Assembly: GCF_003345295.1 (NCBI RefSeq)
Contig: NZ_CP031055.1
Location: forward strand, 2,666,001-2,730,000
Source of the DNA: Vibrio splendidus
Lineage (GTDB): Bacteria; Pseudomonadota; Gammaproteobacteria; Enterobacterales; Vibrionaceae
DNA: 64,000 bases
Direction of reading: 5' to 3'
Shown here: one piece after another, positions 18,451 through 28,029 of the stretch
Layout of the letters: each line of letters begins with the position of its first letter
Position numbering within the stretch: position 1 is the first letter of the stretch
Notes under the pieces: model-generated
Databases searched by the model: none
The model's input: only the letters and a program-made list of their open reading frames with translations
What the model was told of the DNA's origin: nothing
Translations under genes and position numbers: made by a program

Positions 18451-18497
18451 TAAAAAATTAACCAAGGAGTCTAACGTTTCCATTGGACTTCTTGGTT
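18451..18497 (-). terminator. Second terminator/attenuator-like hairpin before lysC
   Basis: Minus strand AACCAAGAAGTC and GACTCCTTGGTT form a mostly perfect stem, followed by AATTTTTTATT. It lies about 80 bases before the aspartokinase start, after the alaS terminator. Confidence 0.6.
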
Positions 18498-18543
18498 AAT
18501 CTCAATCAAACCTTGTTTAAACACGCTTCCAATAGGCAAAATA

Positions 18544-18575
18544 AAAGATGCCCAATCAACTGATTGGGCATCTTT
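18544..18575 (-). terminator. Terminator of alaS
   Basis: Fifteen-base perfect stem AAAGATGCCCAATCA/TGATTGGGCATCTTT with a two-base loop, starting 18 bases after the alaS stop. Confidence 0.85.
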
Positions 18576-18592
18576 GTATCAATTACTTAAGC

Positions 18593-21175
18593 TTAAAGAC
18601 GCTCTTCTAGCCAAGTACGCACAGATTTAAGCGCTTCTGGCAGTGCTTCAACGTCGGTACCGCCCGCTTGAGCCATATCTGGACGACCGCCGCCTTTACC
18701 GCCAACTTGCTCAGCAACCATCTTAACGAGGTCACCCGCTTTTACTTTGCCGATAAGGTCTTTGGTTACGCCAGCAATCAAGCCAACTTTACCGTCTGCG
18801 ATATTCGCAATCAGGATGATGCCGCTACCTACTTGGTTTTTAGCGTTATCAACCATAGTACGTAGGTTCTTGTTGTCTGCGCCTTCAATTGCAGCAACCA
18901 AAACTTTAGTACCAGAGATGTCTTCTACTTTGCCCATGATATTTGCGCTTTCTGCAGCAGCCATCTTTTCTTTAAGCAGTTGGATTTCTTTCTCTAGAGA
19001 TTTCGCTTTCTTAGCTGATTCAGCCAATTTCTCTTCGTAAGCGTTAGCCTGAGCTTCTACTGCATCTAGAGCCGCTTCACCCGTTACCGCTTCGATACGA
19101 CGAATACCTGCAGCGATACCACCTTCAGATGTGATCTTGAATAGGCCGATATCACCCGTATTGCTTGCGTGGATACCACCACAAAGCTCAGTAGAGAAAT
19201 CGCCCATCGACAGAACGCGAACTTCATCATCGTACTTCTCGCCAAACAGTGCCATTGCACCTTTTTCTTTCGCTGACTCGATGTCCATGATGTTGGTTTC
19301 AATCACGTGGTTCTTACGAACTTGTGCGTTAACCAAACGCTCTACTTCTTTAATCTGTGCCGGTGTTACCGCTTCAAGGTTAGAAAAGTCAAAACGTAGG
19401 TTGTCTGGCTTAACTAAAGAACCTTTTTGAGCAACGTGCTCACCTAGAACTTCGCGCAGTGCGGAGTGAAGTAAGTGAGTTGCTGAGTGGTTTAGTGAGA
19501 TAGCAACACGACGCTCAGCGTCAACCGTTGCTTCTACTTTATCGCCTTGAGCAAATACACCTTCAACTAGCTCACCGTGGTGAGCAAATGCGTTACCTAG
19601 CTTCTGAGTGTCTTGTACTTTGAATAGACCAGATGCTGTTTTTAGCGTACCAACGTCACCACATTGACCGCCTGACTCAGCGTAGAATGGTGTCTCTTCA
19701 AGGATGATGATTGCTTTGTCGCCAGCCGATAGTGAAGATACTTCTTCGCCGTCAACAAATAGCGCAGAGATTTCACCAGCGCCTTCAGTCGCTGTGTAAC
19801 CACAGAACTCAGTGTTCGTGTCTACTTTGATCGTCGCGTTGTAATCAGTACCGAATTGGCCTGCTTCACGTGCACGCTTACGCTGTGCTTCCATCGCCTT
19901 CTCAAAGCCTTCTTCATCGATAGTAAAGTCGCGTTCACGAGCTACATCGTTAGTAAGGTCAGCTGGGAAGCCGTATGTATCGTAAAGTTTGAAGACTGTT
20001 TCACCATCAAGCTCTTTGCCTTCAAGTGCGTCTAATGCGTCGTTAAGGATAACCATGCCACGCTCTAGCGTGCGACCAAAGTTCTCTTCTTCGATGCGAA
20101 GTACTTTTTCAACAAGCTCTTGTTGTTTCTTAAGCTCTTCAGCTGCAGAACCCATCACTTCAGCCAGTACACCCACAAGTTTGTGGAAGAAAACGCCTTG
20201 TGCGCCAATCTTGTTACCGTGACGAACTGCACGACGAATAATACGACGTAGAACGTAGCCACGACCTTCGTTTGAAGGCATTACGCCATCAGCGATTAGG
20301 AATGAACAAGAACGGATGTGGTCAGCAATAACGCGCAGCGATTGGTTAGATAGGTCGTCGTGACCAACCACTTCTGCTGTCGCTTTGATTAGCTTTTGGA
20401 ATACATCAATTTCGTAGTTAGAGTGAACGCCCTGCATGATTGCAGAGATACGCTCAATACCCATACCAGTATCTACAGCTGGCTTAGGTAGCGGTTCCAT
20501 AGTGCCGTCAGCGTGACGGTTGAACTGCATGAATACGTTGTTCCAAATCTCGATGAAACGGTCACCATCTTCTTCAGGTGTACCAGGACGACCGCCCCAG
20601 ATGTGCTCACCGTGATCGTAGAAGATTTCAGTACATGGACCACAAGGACCTGTGTCACCCATTGTCCAGAAGTTATCAGACTCAAACTTCTTGCCGCCTT
20701 CTTTGTCGCCGATGCGAACAATCTTGTCAGCTGGGATGCCCACTTTCTTGTTCCAGATTTCGAATGCTTCGTCATCTGTCTCGTAAACCGTTACTAACAG
20801 GCGATCTTTTGGCAGACCTAGTGTTTCAGTCAGGAATTCCCAAGCAAACCCAATCGCTTCTTCTTTGAAGTAATCGCCAAAGCTGAAGTTACCTAGCATT
20901 TCGAAGAATGTGTGGTGACGAGCCGTGAAACCTACGTTTTCAAGGTCATTGTGTTTACCACCCGCACGTACACAACGCTGAGCCGTAGTTGCTCGAGTGT
21001 AGGCACGCTTTTCGGCGCCTAGGAAGCAATCTTTGAATTGGTTCATACCTGCGTTAGTGAACAGCAGGGTTGGATCGTTATGTGGAACTAACGATGAACT
21101 GTCTACGATTTGGTGTTCTTTGCTCTCAAAGAACTTAAGGAACGCGTTGCGAACCTCATCAGTGCTCATGTACAT
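18593..21175 (-). CDS. alaS: Alanyl-tRNA synthetase
   Basis: Charges tRNA-Ala and edits Ser/Gly misacylation. The 860 residues contain the class II catalytic core (LLFTNAGMNQFKD, RAGGKHNDLENVGFTARHH, GTDTG-like TGMGIERI), the editing domain zinc motifs HSATHLLHSAL and CGGIHASNTGDIG, and the C-terminal DHHA1 region ending near QVGGKGGGRPDMAQAGG. The start MYMSTDEVR is used because AGGAAGAG is spaced correctly for the first ATG; ATG at residue 3 is an alternative. Unusually, recX does not lie between this gene and recA. Confidence 0.98.
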   Translation of the reverse strand: MYMSTDEVRNAFLKFFESKEHQIVDSSSLVPHNDPTLLFTNAGMNQFKDCFLGAEKRAYTRATTAQRCVRAGGKHNDLENVGFTARHHTFFEMLGNFSFGDYFKEEAIGFAWEFLTETLGLPKDRLLVTVYETDDEAFEIWNKKVGIPADKIVRIGDKEGGKKFESDNFWTMGDTGPCGPCTEIFYDHGEHIWGGRPGTPEEDGDRFIEIWNNVFMQFNRHADGTMEPLPKPAVDTGMGIERISAIMQGVHSNYEIDVFQKLIKATAEVVGHDDLSNQSLRVIADHIRSCSFLIADGVMPSNEGRGYVLRRIIRRAVRHGNKIGAQGVFFHKLVGVLAEVMGSAAEELKKQQELVEKVLRIEEENFGRTLERGMVILNDALDALEGKELDGETVFKLYDTYGFPADLTNDVARERDFTIDEEGFEKAMEAQRKRAREAGQFGTDYNATIKVDTNTEFCGYTATEGAGEISALFVDGEEVSSLSAGDKAIIILEETPFYAESGGQCGDVGTLKTASGLFKVQDTQKLGNAFAHHGELVEGVFAQGDKVEATVDAERRVAISLNHSATHLLHSALREVLGEHVAQKGSLVKPDNLRFDFSNLEAVTPAQIKEVERLVNAQVRKNHVIETNIMDIESAKEKGAMALFGEKYDDEVRVLSMGDFSTELCGGIHASNTGDIGLFKITSEGGIAAGIRRIEAVTGEAALDAVEAQANAYEEKLAESAKKAKSLEKEIQLLKEKMAAAESANIMGKVEDISGTKVLVAAIEGADNKNLRTMVDNAKNQVGSGIILIANIADGKVGLIAGVTKDLIGKVKAGDLVKMVAEQVGGKGGGRPDMAQAGGTDVEALPEALKSVRTWLEERL

Positions 21176-21411
21176 GCAGCTCTTCCTGAAAATAGTCGAG
21201 TTAGAATTTTGCCGTATTGTAGATCATGGTTAAGGCTTCGACTAGTTTTCTTGTAGAAAAGACACCCTTGGGCAGGATTTTAGTTGGAAATCGATAAAAT
21301 GAAGAATATTCCACTAGCTCAGATAGGGAACAAACAAAAAATTGGCAAGCTACCTCAAACAACCAAATAGATCTAGCAAGGCGCTGCAAGGATGGGGACA
21401 GATACTTTGAC
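21176..21411. other. recA-alaS intergenic region lacking recX
   Basis: About 240 bases between the recA terminator and alaS. A 70-codon frame on the minus strand was examined and shows no RecX similarity. No remnant of recX recognised. Confidence 0.6.
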
Positions 21412-21443
21412 AAAAAAAGCCCCGCATAAAATATGCGAGGCTT
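21412..21443 (-). terminator. Terminator of recA
   Basis: Minus strand AGCCTCGCATA/TATGCGGGGCT (one mismatch) followed by seven T, about 55 bases after the recA stop. Confidence 0.92.
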
Positions 21444-21498
21444 CCTATTCTTTCAAAGCGGATGTTCCTTTCAAACACCCGCTCTATAAACCGTTAGC

Positions 21499-22539
21499 TT
21501 ATAGCTCTTCGTTTTCTTCTTCTTTCTCTGCGCCTTTCTCTTCAAGAACAGCAGGAGTCAGTAGCAATTCACGAAGCTTAGTGTCAAGTTCCAGAGCGAT
21601 CTCTGGGTTTTCACGTAGGTGCTTACAAGAGTTCGATTTACCTTGGCCGATCTTGTCGCCTTTGTAGCTGTACCAAGCGCCCGCTTTCTCTACTAGCTTA
21701 TTCTTAACACCTAAATCGATAAGCTCACCTTCGCGGTTGAAGCCTTTACCGTAAAGGATTTGAGTTTCAGCTTGTTTGAATGGTGCAGCAATCTTGTTCT
21801 TAACAACCTTGATACGAGTCTCGTTACCAACAACTTCATCACCATCTTTGATTGCACCAGTACGGCGAATATCAAGACGAACAGATGCGTAGAACTTAAG
21901 TGCATTACCACCGGTTGTTGTTTCTGGGTTACCGAACATTACACCAATTTTCATACGAATTTGGTTAATGAAGATAGCCATACAGTTAGACTGTTTAAGG
22001 TTACCTGTCAGCTTACGCATTGCTTGAGAAAGCATACGTGCTTGAAGACCCATGTGGCTATCGCCCATCTCGCCTTCGATCTCAGCTTTAGGTGTTAGTG
22101 CAGCAACCGAGTCAATAACAAGAACATCGATAGCACCTGAACGAGCCAGTGCATCACAGATTTCTAGAGCTTGTTCACCGGTATCAGGTTGAGATACAAG
22201 CAAAGCATCGATATCAACACCCAACTTTTGAGCGTAGATAGGGTCAAGTGCGTGTTCCGCATCCACGAATGCACACGTTTTACCCACTCTCTGCGCTGCA
22301 GCAATAAGCTCAAGCGTTAGCGTTGTTTTACCTGATGATTCTGGACCGTAAACTTCAACGATACGTCCCATCGGTAAGCCACCAGCACCTAGTGCGATAT
22401 CTAGAGATAGAGAGCCTGTAGAAATAGTTTCTACGTCCATTGTGCGGTTATCACCAAGACGCATGATAGAACCTTTACCAAATTGCTTTTCAATCTGACC
22501 AAGGGCTGCAGCTAACGCTTTTTGTTTATTCTCGTCCAT
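21499..22539 (-). CDS. recA: Recombinase RecA
   Basis: DNA strand-exchange ATPase and co-protease for LexA in the SOS response. From MDENKQKALAAALG it has 346 residues with Walker A GPESSGKTT, Walker B LLVSQPD/VLVIDSVAALTP, loop L2 around FINQIRMKIGVMFGNPETTTGG and an acidic C-terminal tail. The ATG at 22539 has GGAGATAG before it. An in-frame extension to 22674 is rejected since it would start upstream of the promoter. The acidic tail is rich in Glu, as usual. Confidence 0.98.
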   Translation of the reverse strand: MDENKQKALAAALGQIEKQFGKGSIMRLGDNRTMDVETISTGSLSLDIALGAGGLPMGRIVEVYGPESSGKTTLTLELIAAAQRVGKTCAFVDAEHALDPIYAQKLGVDIDALLVSQPDTGEQALEICDALARSGAIDVLVIDSVAALTPKAEIEGEMGDSHMGLQARMLSQAMRKLTGNLKQSNCMAIFINQIRMKIGVMFGNPETTTGGNALKFYASVRLDIRRTGAIKDGDEVVGNETRIKVVKNKIAAPFKQAETQILYGKGFNREGELIDLGVKNKLVEKAGAWYSYKGDKIGQGKSNSCKHLRENPEIALELDTKLRELLLTPAVLEEKGAEKEEENEEL

Positions 22540-22620
22540 TTCTATCTCCACATAATCGGTTGTCTCAACAAGCGACTTAGAATCTATTTCTAACCCACAA
22601 GGGGTGACTAATTGGCTTTT

Positions 22621-22648
22621 ATTATACTGTTGATTCATACAGTGTCTA
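22621..22648 (-). promoter_or_regulatory. recA promoter
   Basis: Minus strand TAGACA, 16-base spacer, perfect TATAAT, about 80 bases upstream of the recA ATG. The spacer is entirely made of the LexA site. Confidence 0.85.
22627..22642 (-). promoter_or_regulatory. LexA (SOS) operator of recA
   Basis: CTGTATGAATCAACAG fits CTG-N10-CAG and fills the space between -35 and -10, so LexA binding must exclude RNA polymerase. A second partial copy (CTGTATGAAAAT on the plus strand at 22652) lacks the CAG half. Confidence 0.9.
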
Positions 22649-22677
22649 TACCTGTATGAAAATAATTTGTACAAATG

Positions 22678-23172
22678 TTACTTGTCTTCCATTGATAGGT
22701 AATCATAAATAACTTGTAGGGCATGGTGCGTAGCTTGTTGGCGTACTTGTGATCTATCGCCTGTAAATACATGCGTTCCTACTTTGTTCCACCCATTTAC
22801 TGCTTTCCAAGCAAAACACACAGTCCCTACGGGTTTATCTTCCGTGCCGCCGCCCGGGCCAGCAATACCGCTGATAGACACAGAAATAGTGCCGTTTGAA
22901 TGTTGTAGCGCCCCGTGAGCCATTTCTATAACCACTGGCTCACTCACAGCACCAAACTCAACTAAGGTTTCAAGCTGAACACCGATCATCTCTTGTTTCG
23001 CTTCATTACTGTAGGTCACAAAAGCACGGTCAAACCATGCGGAGCTCCCTGCGATATCCGTTACCGCGCTAGCAACACCACCGCCAGTGCAAGATTCAGC
23101 CGTCACTAATACATGTTTATACTTCGCAAGTAAGTGTCCGAGTTTTTCACTAAGAGCTTGAGTCGTCTGCAT
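22678..23172 (-). CDS. pncC: Nicotinamide-nucleotide amidase (CinA C-terminal family)
   Basis: Deamidates NMN to nicotinic acid mononucleotide in the pyridine nucleotide salvage cycle. The 164 residues comprise only the CinA C-terminal domain: LVTAESCTGGGVASAVTDIAGSS with the catalytic Ser, and SISGIAGPGGGTEDKPVGTV. It lies just upstream of recA, the common gammaproteobacterial arrangement, and diverges from mutS. The recA promoter lies between, so recA is independently regulated. Confidence 0.93.
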   Translation of the reverse strand: MQTTQALSEKLGHLLAKYKHVLVTAESCTGGGVASAVTDIAGSSAWFDRAFVTYSNEAKQEMIGVQLETLVEFGAVSEPVVIEMAHGALQHSNGTISVSISGIAGPGGGTEDKPVGTVCFAWKAVNGWNKVGTHVFTGDRSQVRQQATHHALQVIYDYLSMEDK

Positions 23173-23295
23173 CTTTGGCTTCCCTTATCTAGATGTATAT
23201 CATTTGGATTTGCATCTTTTCGCATGTGTCGCTTTTCGCACGAAACGCTTTCACGTATCCTAAGCCGCAATAGAAATAAACGAAAGAAGTTAACT

Positions 23296-25857
23296 GTGAA
23301 AGCCGATCAAAAACATACTCCTATGATGCAGCAGTACCTAAAACTAAAAGCAGAAAATCCAGAAATTTTGCTGTTCTACCGCATGGGAGATTTCTACGAG
23401 CTTTTCTACGATGATGCAAAAAAAGCCTCTCAACTCCTCGATATTTCGCTAACCAAACGTGGCTCTTCAAATGGTGAGCCTATTCCTATGGCTGGCGTTC
23501 CATACCACGCCGTTGAAGGTTACCTTGCAAAGTTAGTGCAGTTGGGCGAGTCCGTAGCAATTTGTGAACAGATTGGTAATCCAGCAACTTCAAAGGGCCC
23601 GGTTGATCGCGCCGTCGTAAGAATTGTGACACCGGGAACCGTAACCGACGAAGCACTACTTTCTGAGCGTGTTGATAACCTGATTGCCTCTATTTACCAC
23701 CACAATGGTAAATTTGGCTACGCGACGCTTGATATTACTTCTGGCCGATTCCAGCTATGTGAGCCGGAAACCGAAGAAGCAATGGCGGCAGAATTGCAGA
23801 GAACGTCACCACGTGAGCTGCTATTCCCTGAAGATTTCGAACCCGTAAATTTGATGGCAAGTCGTAATGGCAATCGCCGTCGCCCGGTATGGGAATTTGA
23901 ATTAGATACAGCGAAGCAACAACTCAATCAACAATTTGGCACTCGTGACTTAGTTGGCTTTGGTGTTGAAAGCGCAAAACTAAGTTTATGCGCTGCGGGT
24001 TGTCTGATCCAATACGTTAAAGATACGCAACGTACTGCCCTTCCGCATATCCGTTCACTGACAATGGATAAGCAAGATCATTCTGTGATCCTTGATGCGG
24101 CTACTCGCCGTAATTTGGAGATTACCCAAAATCTTAGTGGCGGCACCGATAACACCCTATCTGAAGTGCTTGACCACACCGCGACGGCTATGGGTAGCCG
24201 CATGCTTAAGCGTTGGTTACATCAACCCATGCGTAATATTTCAGCTCTTGATCAACGTTTAGATGCGATTGGTGAGATGAAAGATCTGGCTCTATTTACT
24301 GAGTTACAACCAACGCTGAAACAGATCGGTGATATCGAGCGTATTCTTGCGCGTCTTGCCCTTCGTTCCGCACGTCCTCGTGATATGGCACGACTTCGCC
24401 AAGCGATGGAATACCTACCAGAGCTTGCTGAAACGCTAACGCAACTTAAACACCCATACCTAACTCAGCTTGCTCAGTATGCTTCGCCTGTGGATGAAGT
24501 ATCTGAACTGCTTGAGCGTGCGATCAAAGAGAACCCACCGGTGGTTATCCGCGATGGTGGTGTGATAGCAGAAGGCTACAACGCCGAGCTAGATGAATGG
24601 CGCGACCTTGCCGCGGGTGCAACCGAGTTTCTGGATAAGCTTGAACAAGAAGAACGTGAACGTCACGGTATAGACACGCTTAAAGTTGGCTACAACAACG
24701 TCCACGGTTTCTTCATTCAGGTAAGCCGCGGACAAAGCCATCTTGTGCCACCACACTATGTTCGCCGCCAAACGCTGAAAAATGCAGAACGTTACATTAT
24801 TCCTGAGCTAAAAGAGCACGAAGACAAAGTTCTCAGCTCTAAATCGAAAGCTCTAGCTATCGAGAAGCAGTTGTGGGAAGAGTTGTTTGATTTGTTATTG
24901 CCTTATTTAGAGCGACTGCAAAACATTGCATCTTCAGTGTCTCAGCTTGATGTTCTACAAAACTTAGCTGAACGTGCAGACACCCTTGATTACTGTCGTC
25001 CAACAATGACAGAGTCTGCTGGTGTACAAATTCAGGCGGGTCGTCACCCCGTAGTTGAACAAGTGATGGACGAACCTTTCATTGCTAACCCAATTGATCT
25101 GAATGATCAACGTAAGATGCTGATCATCACAGGTCCAAACATGGGCGGTAAGTCGACCTACATGCGTCAGACCGCACTCATTGCGCTGATGGCTCATATC
25201 GGTTGTTATGTACCAGCAGAAAGCGCGACGATTGGCTCTATCGACCGTATCTTTACGCGTATTGGCGCATCGGATGATTTAGCTTCGGGTCGTTCAACCT
25301 TCATGGTTGAGATGACAGAGACCGCGAATATTCTGCACAACGCAACACCAAATAGCCTTGTGTTAATGGATGAAATCGGTCGTGGTACCAGTACTTACGA
25401 TGGCTTGTCATTGGCTTGGGCAAGTGCGGAATGGTTAGCTAATCAAATCAATGCGATGACACTATTTGCAACGCACTACTTTGAACTAACTGAGCTGCCT
25501 AACCAACTTCCAACACTGGCTAACGTGCACCTAGACGCGGTAGAACACGGCGACAGCATTGCCTTTATGCACGCAGTTCAAGAAGGTGCAGCAAGTAAAT
25601 CTTACGGCCTTGCGGTTGCAGGATTGGCTGGCGTACCTAAAGCGGTGATCAAAAACGCACGTGCGAAACTGACTCAGCTAGAAGCATTGAGTATCGACTC
25701 TCCGACATCAAAGCCAAGTGGCGTTGATATCGCCAACCAACTGAGCCTGATACCTGAGCCGAGTGAAGTAGAACAAGCACTCGCAAATGTTGATCCAGAT
25801 GATCTGACACCTCGCCAAGCGTTAGAAGAACTCTACCGTTTGAAGAAGTTGCTTTAG
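23296..25857 (+). CDS. mutS: DNA mismatch repair protein MutS
   Basis: Mismatch-recognising ATPase that recruits MutL and MutH. From GTG at 23296 it is 853 residues, exactly the E. coli length. The mismatch-binding GDFYELFYDDA motif is near residue 36, followed by connector, lever and clamp domains, and the ATPase with Walker A GPNMGGKST, LMDEIGRGTSTYDG and ATHYFELTEL. A longer in-frame version overlapping pncC has no family counterpart. AAGAAG precedes the GTG. Confidence 0.97.
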   Translation: MKADQKHTPMMQQYLKLKAENPEILLFYRMGDFYELFYDDAKKASQLLDISLTKRGSSNGEPIPMAGVPYHAVEGYLAKLVQLGESVAICEQIGNPATSKGPVDRAVVRIVTPGTVTDEALLSERVDNLIASIYHHNGKFGYATLDITSGRFQLCEPETEEAMAAELQRTSPRELLFPEDFEPVNLMASRNGNRRRPVWEFELDTAKQQLNQQFGTRDLVGFGVESAKLSLCAAGCLIQYVKDTQRTALPHIRSLTMDKQDHSVILDAATRRNLEITQNLSGGTDNTLSEVLDHTATAMGSRMLKRWLHQPMRNISALDQRLDAIGEMKDLALFTELQPTLKQIGDIERILARLALRSARPRDMARLRQAMEYLPELAETLTQLKHPYLTQLAQYASPVDEVSELLERAIKENPPVVIRDGGVIAEGYNAELDEWRDLAAGATEFLDKLEQEERERHGIDTLKVGYNNVHGFFIQVSRGQSHLVPPHYVRRQTLKNAERYIIPELKEHEDKVLSSKSKALAIEKQLWEELFDLLLPYLERLQNIASSVSQLDVLQNLAERADTLDYCRPTMTESAGVQIQAGRHPVVEQVMDEPFIANPIDLNDQRKMLIITGPNMGGKSTYMRQTALIALMAHIGCYVPAESATIGSIDRIFTRIGASDDLASGRSTFMVEMTETANILHNATPNSLVLMDEIGRGTSTYDGLSLAWASAEWLANQINAMTLFATHYFELTELPNQLPTLANVHLDAVEHGDSIAFMHAVQEGAASKSYGLAVAGLAGVPKAVIKNARAKLTQLEALSIDSPTSKPSGVDIANQLSLIPEPSEVEQALANVDPDDLTPRQALEELYRLKKLL

Positions 25858-25934
25858 TCTCTTTCCAAGTAGCTTGTTATTGTCGCTTTGTACTGTCGTT
25901 TGAGTAAGCAGCATCAAATACAAAAGCCACAAAC

Positions 25935-25966
25935 AAAAAAACGCTGACTTAGAGTCAGCGTTTTTA
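25935..25966. terminator. Bidirectional terminator between mutS and rpoS
   Basis: Stem ACGCTGACT/AGTCAGCGT with loop TAG, A-run before and T-run after; serves both convergent genes. Confidence 0.93.
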
Positions 25967-26001
25967 TTTGTCTTCTATTCAAAGAAACATCATCAGTTCA
26001 T

Positions 26002-26982
26002 TTAGTCGTTTTCTACATTGAACAGATTTTCCATATTCAGACCTTGCTTGATAAGAATCTCACGTAGACGGCGAAGGCCTTCAACTTGGATTTGACGAAC
26101 ACGTTCACGAGTCAGGCTAATTTCACGGCCTACTTCTTCTAGTGTTGACGGTTCGTAACCCAGTAGTCCAAAGCGACGTGCAAGCACCTCTTTCTGCTTA
26201 GGATTCAGCTCATCAAGCCAGAAAATCAACGAGTTCTTGATATCGCTATCTTGAGTTGAAACCTCAGGATCTGAATTGTTGATGTCTGGAATAATATCCA
26301 ACAGTGCTTTCTCACCGTCACCACCAATTGGCGTATCAACAGAGCTCACTCTTTCGTTTAGACGAAGCATCTTACTCACATCACCAACAGGCTTATCTAG
26401 CTTAGAAGCAATTTCTTCCGCCGTTGGTTCATGGTCAAGTTTTTGTGATAGCTCTCTTGCGGTACGCAGGTAGATGTTCAGCTCTTTCACAACATGGATT
26501 GGTAAACGGATAGTGCGAGTCTGATTCATTAACGCACGTTCAATGGTTTGACGAATCCACCATGTCGCGTAAGTTGAGAAGCGGAAACCACGTTCTGGGT
26601 CAAATTTCTCTACGGCGCGAATCAAACCTAGGTTGCCTTCTTCAATAAGATCAAGAAGTGCAAGACCACGGTTACTATAACGACGTGAAATTTTTACCAC
26701 TAAACGCAGGTTACTTTCGATCATGCGTTTACGTGCCGCTTCATCACCGCGTAGAGCTCGACGTGCATAAAGCACTTCTTCTTCAGCGGTTAGTAGTGGT
26801 GAGAAACCGATTTCGCCTAGATAAAGCTGAGTAGCATCTAAACTTTTAGACGTAACTTCAACTTCTTCTTTCGCTTCGGTTTTCTTTTTGACTGTTCGTT
26901 TTGCTTTTCCAAGAGCTTCCGGTTCCGTGGTTGCTTGGTTAAGATCGAACTCTTCTTTGGTTACTGCATTGCTTATACTCAT
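26002..26982 (-). CDS. rpoS: Sigma factor RpoS (sigma-38)
   Basis: Stationary-phase and general stress sigma factor, 326 residues. Regions 1.2-2.4 (DATQLYLGEIG, RRYSNRGLALLDLIEEGNLGLIRAVEKFD, STYATWWIRQTIERA), region 3 and region 4 with the helix-turn-helix (TLEEVGREISLTRERVRQIQ) are all present. The ATG at 26982 has a strong GGGGGAGG site; nine extra codons upstream are unlikely. It follows nlpD, whose coding region contains rpoS promoters in enterics. Confidence 0.98.
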   Translation of the reverse strand: MSISNAVTKEEFDLNQATTEPEALGKAKRTVKKKTEAKEEVEVTSKSLDATQLYLGEIGFSPLLTAEEEVLYARRALRGDEAARKRMIESNLRLVVKISRRYSNRGLALLDLIEEGNLGLIRAVEKFDPERGFRFSTYATWWIRQTIERALMNQTRTIRLPIHVVKELNIYLRTARELSQKLDHEPTAEEIASKLDKPVGDVSKMLRLNERVSSVDTPIGGDGEKALLDIIPDINNSDPEVSTQDSDIKNSLIFWLDELNPKQKEVLARRFGLLGYEPSTLEEVGREISLTRERVRQIQVEGLRRLREILIKQGLNMENLFNVEND

Positions 26983-27080
26983 AACGCCTCCCCCTGGCGA
27001 AATTAGCATGACATCACAACTTGATATGTCGCTAAATGACTATGTCACTCCATACAATACGTAATTTTTGCATATTGTAT

Positions 27081-27995
27081 TTAAGGTAAATATCTTTTGG
27101 GATTAACCGATTTACCTTGGTAACGAATCTCAAAGTGCAGCCTAACACTGCTGGCTCCAGAGCTTCCCATAGTTGCAATCTTCTGCCCTGGTTTCACACT
27201 TTGCCCTTCAGATACTAATAGTCGGTCGTTATGCGCGTATGCACTTAAGTAATTATCATTGTGCTTCACAATCACTAGATTGCCGTAGCCTCGTAGTGCA
27301 TTACCCGAATAAACAACCGTTCCCCCTGCAGTAGATACTATTGGCTGACCTCGCTGTCCTGCTATGTCGATGCCTTTATTTCCTTGTTCGCCTACAGAGA
27401 AATTCTTGATTACTCTCCCTTTAGTTGGCCATAACCATTTGGATACTTTATCACTTGTTGGTTTGGTGGACGGTGTAACATTCTGTTTACCTTTAGAACC
27501 AACATACTCCTTTGATTTGGATTGTTCAACCTTCTTTGGTGGATCTTTTTTCACCACTTTGGTGGTAGTTTGAGCTGGAGCAGGTTTAGAGTTTTTACTC
27601 TTCTGTGGCGTAGTTTTCGGTTTACTTGCCGCAGATGAAGTTGTGGATGCCGCGACAGGCGCCGCAACGGCTGCAACCGCTACTGTTGATTTACCATACG
27701 CTGGCGCATTGTAACTCGGGCGCCACAACTTAAGCTTCTGCCCCGGGTGGATAGTGTAAGGAGCAGCGAGTTTGTTATAACCGATGAGGTCTTTAACGTC
27801 TTTATTGGTGACATAAGCAATGAAGTAAAGGGTGTCGCCTTTTTTTACTTCATAGTAACTGCCGCGATAACTACCACGATCAATCGATGAGTAATTCTTG
27901 TTTAGGCTTGAAACGGGCGCAGGTGAATTCGCCGCACACCCAACAAGTACACAACTAAGCAATAAAGTACTTCCTTTTAACAACTTCGAACGCAT
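27081..27995 (-). CDS. nlpD: Murein hydrolase activator NlpD
   Basis: Outer-membrane lipoprotein (lipobox VLVGC, Cys20) that activates the amidase AmiC during septum splitting. The 304 residues contain a LysM domain (about 48-92, YYEVKKGDTLYFIAYVTN), an Ala/Pro/Lys-rich linker and a C-terminal LytM/M23 domain. The first zinc ligand motif reads NKGIDIAG rather than HxxxD, so the LytM domain is degenerate and probably non-catalytic, as in E. coli NlpD. Located between pcm and rpoS, the usual order. Confidence 0.95.
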   Translation of the reverse strand: MRSKLLKGSTLLLSCVLVGCAANSPAPVSSLNKNYSSIDRGSYRGSYYEVKKGDTLYFIAYVTNKDVKDLIGYNKLAAPYTIHPGQKLKLWRPSYNAPAYGKSTVAVAAVAAPVAASTTSSAASKPKTTPQKSKNSKPAPAQTTTKVVKKDPPKKVEQSKSKEYVGSKGKQNVTPSTKPTSDKVSKWLWPTKGRVIKNFSVGEQGNKGIDIAGQRGQPIVSTAGGTVVYSGNALRGYGNLVIVKHNDNYLSAYAHNDRLLVSEGQSVKPGQKIATMGSSGASSVRLHFEIRYQGKSVNPKRYLP

Positions 27996-28029
27996 CTACT
28001 CTCTATCCACCTACACCATTAGTCTTTTA

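Noticed and set aside
18379..18592. Lysine riboswitch upstream of aspartokinase
   Set aside because: The conserved lysine riboswitch core motifs were not found on the minus strand.
21201..21413. 70-codon minus-strand frame as possible recX remnant
   Set aside because: No RecX motif or helical repeat pattern; begins inside the recA terminator region.
22540..22674. 45-codon N-terminal extension of RecA
   Set aside because: It would start upstream of the recA promoter and LexA site.
23134..23295. 54-codon extension of MutS
   Set aside because: Overlaps the divergent pncC gene and is not part of the MutS family; GTG at 23296 gives the standard length.
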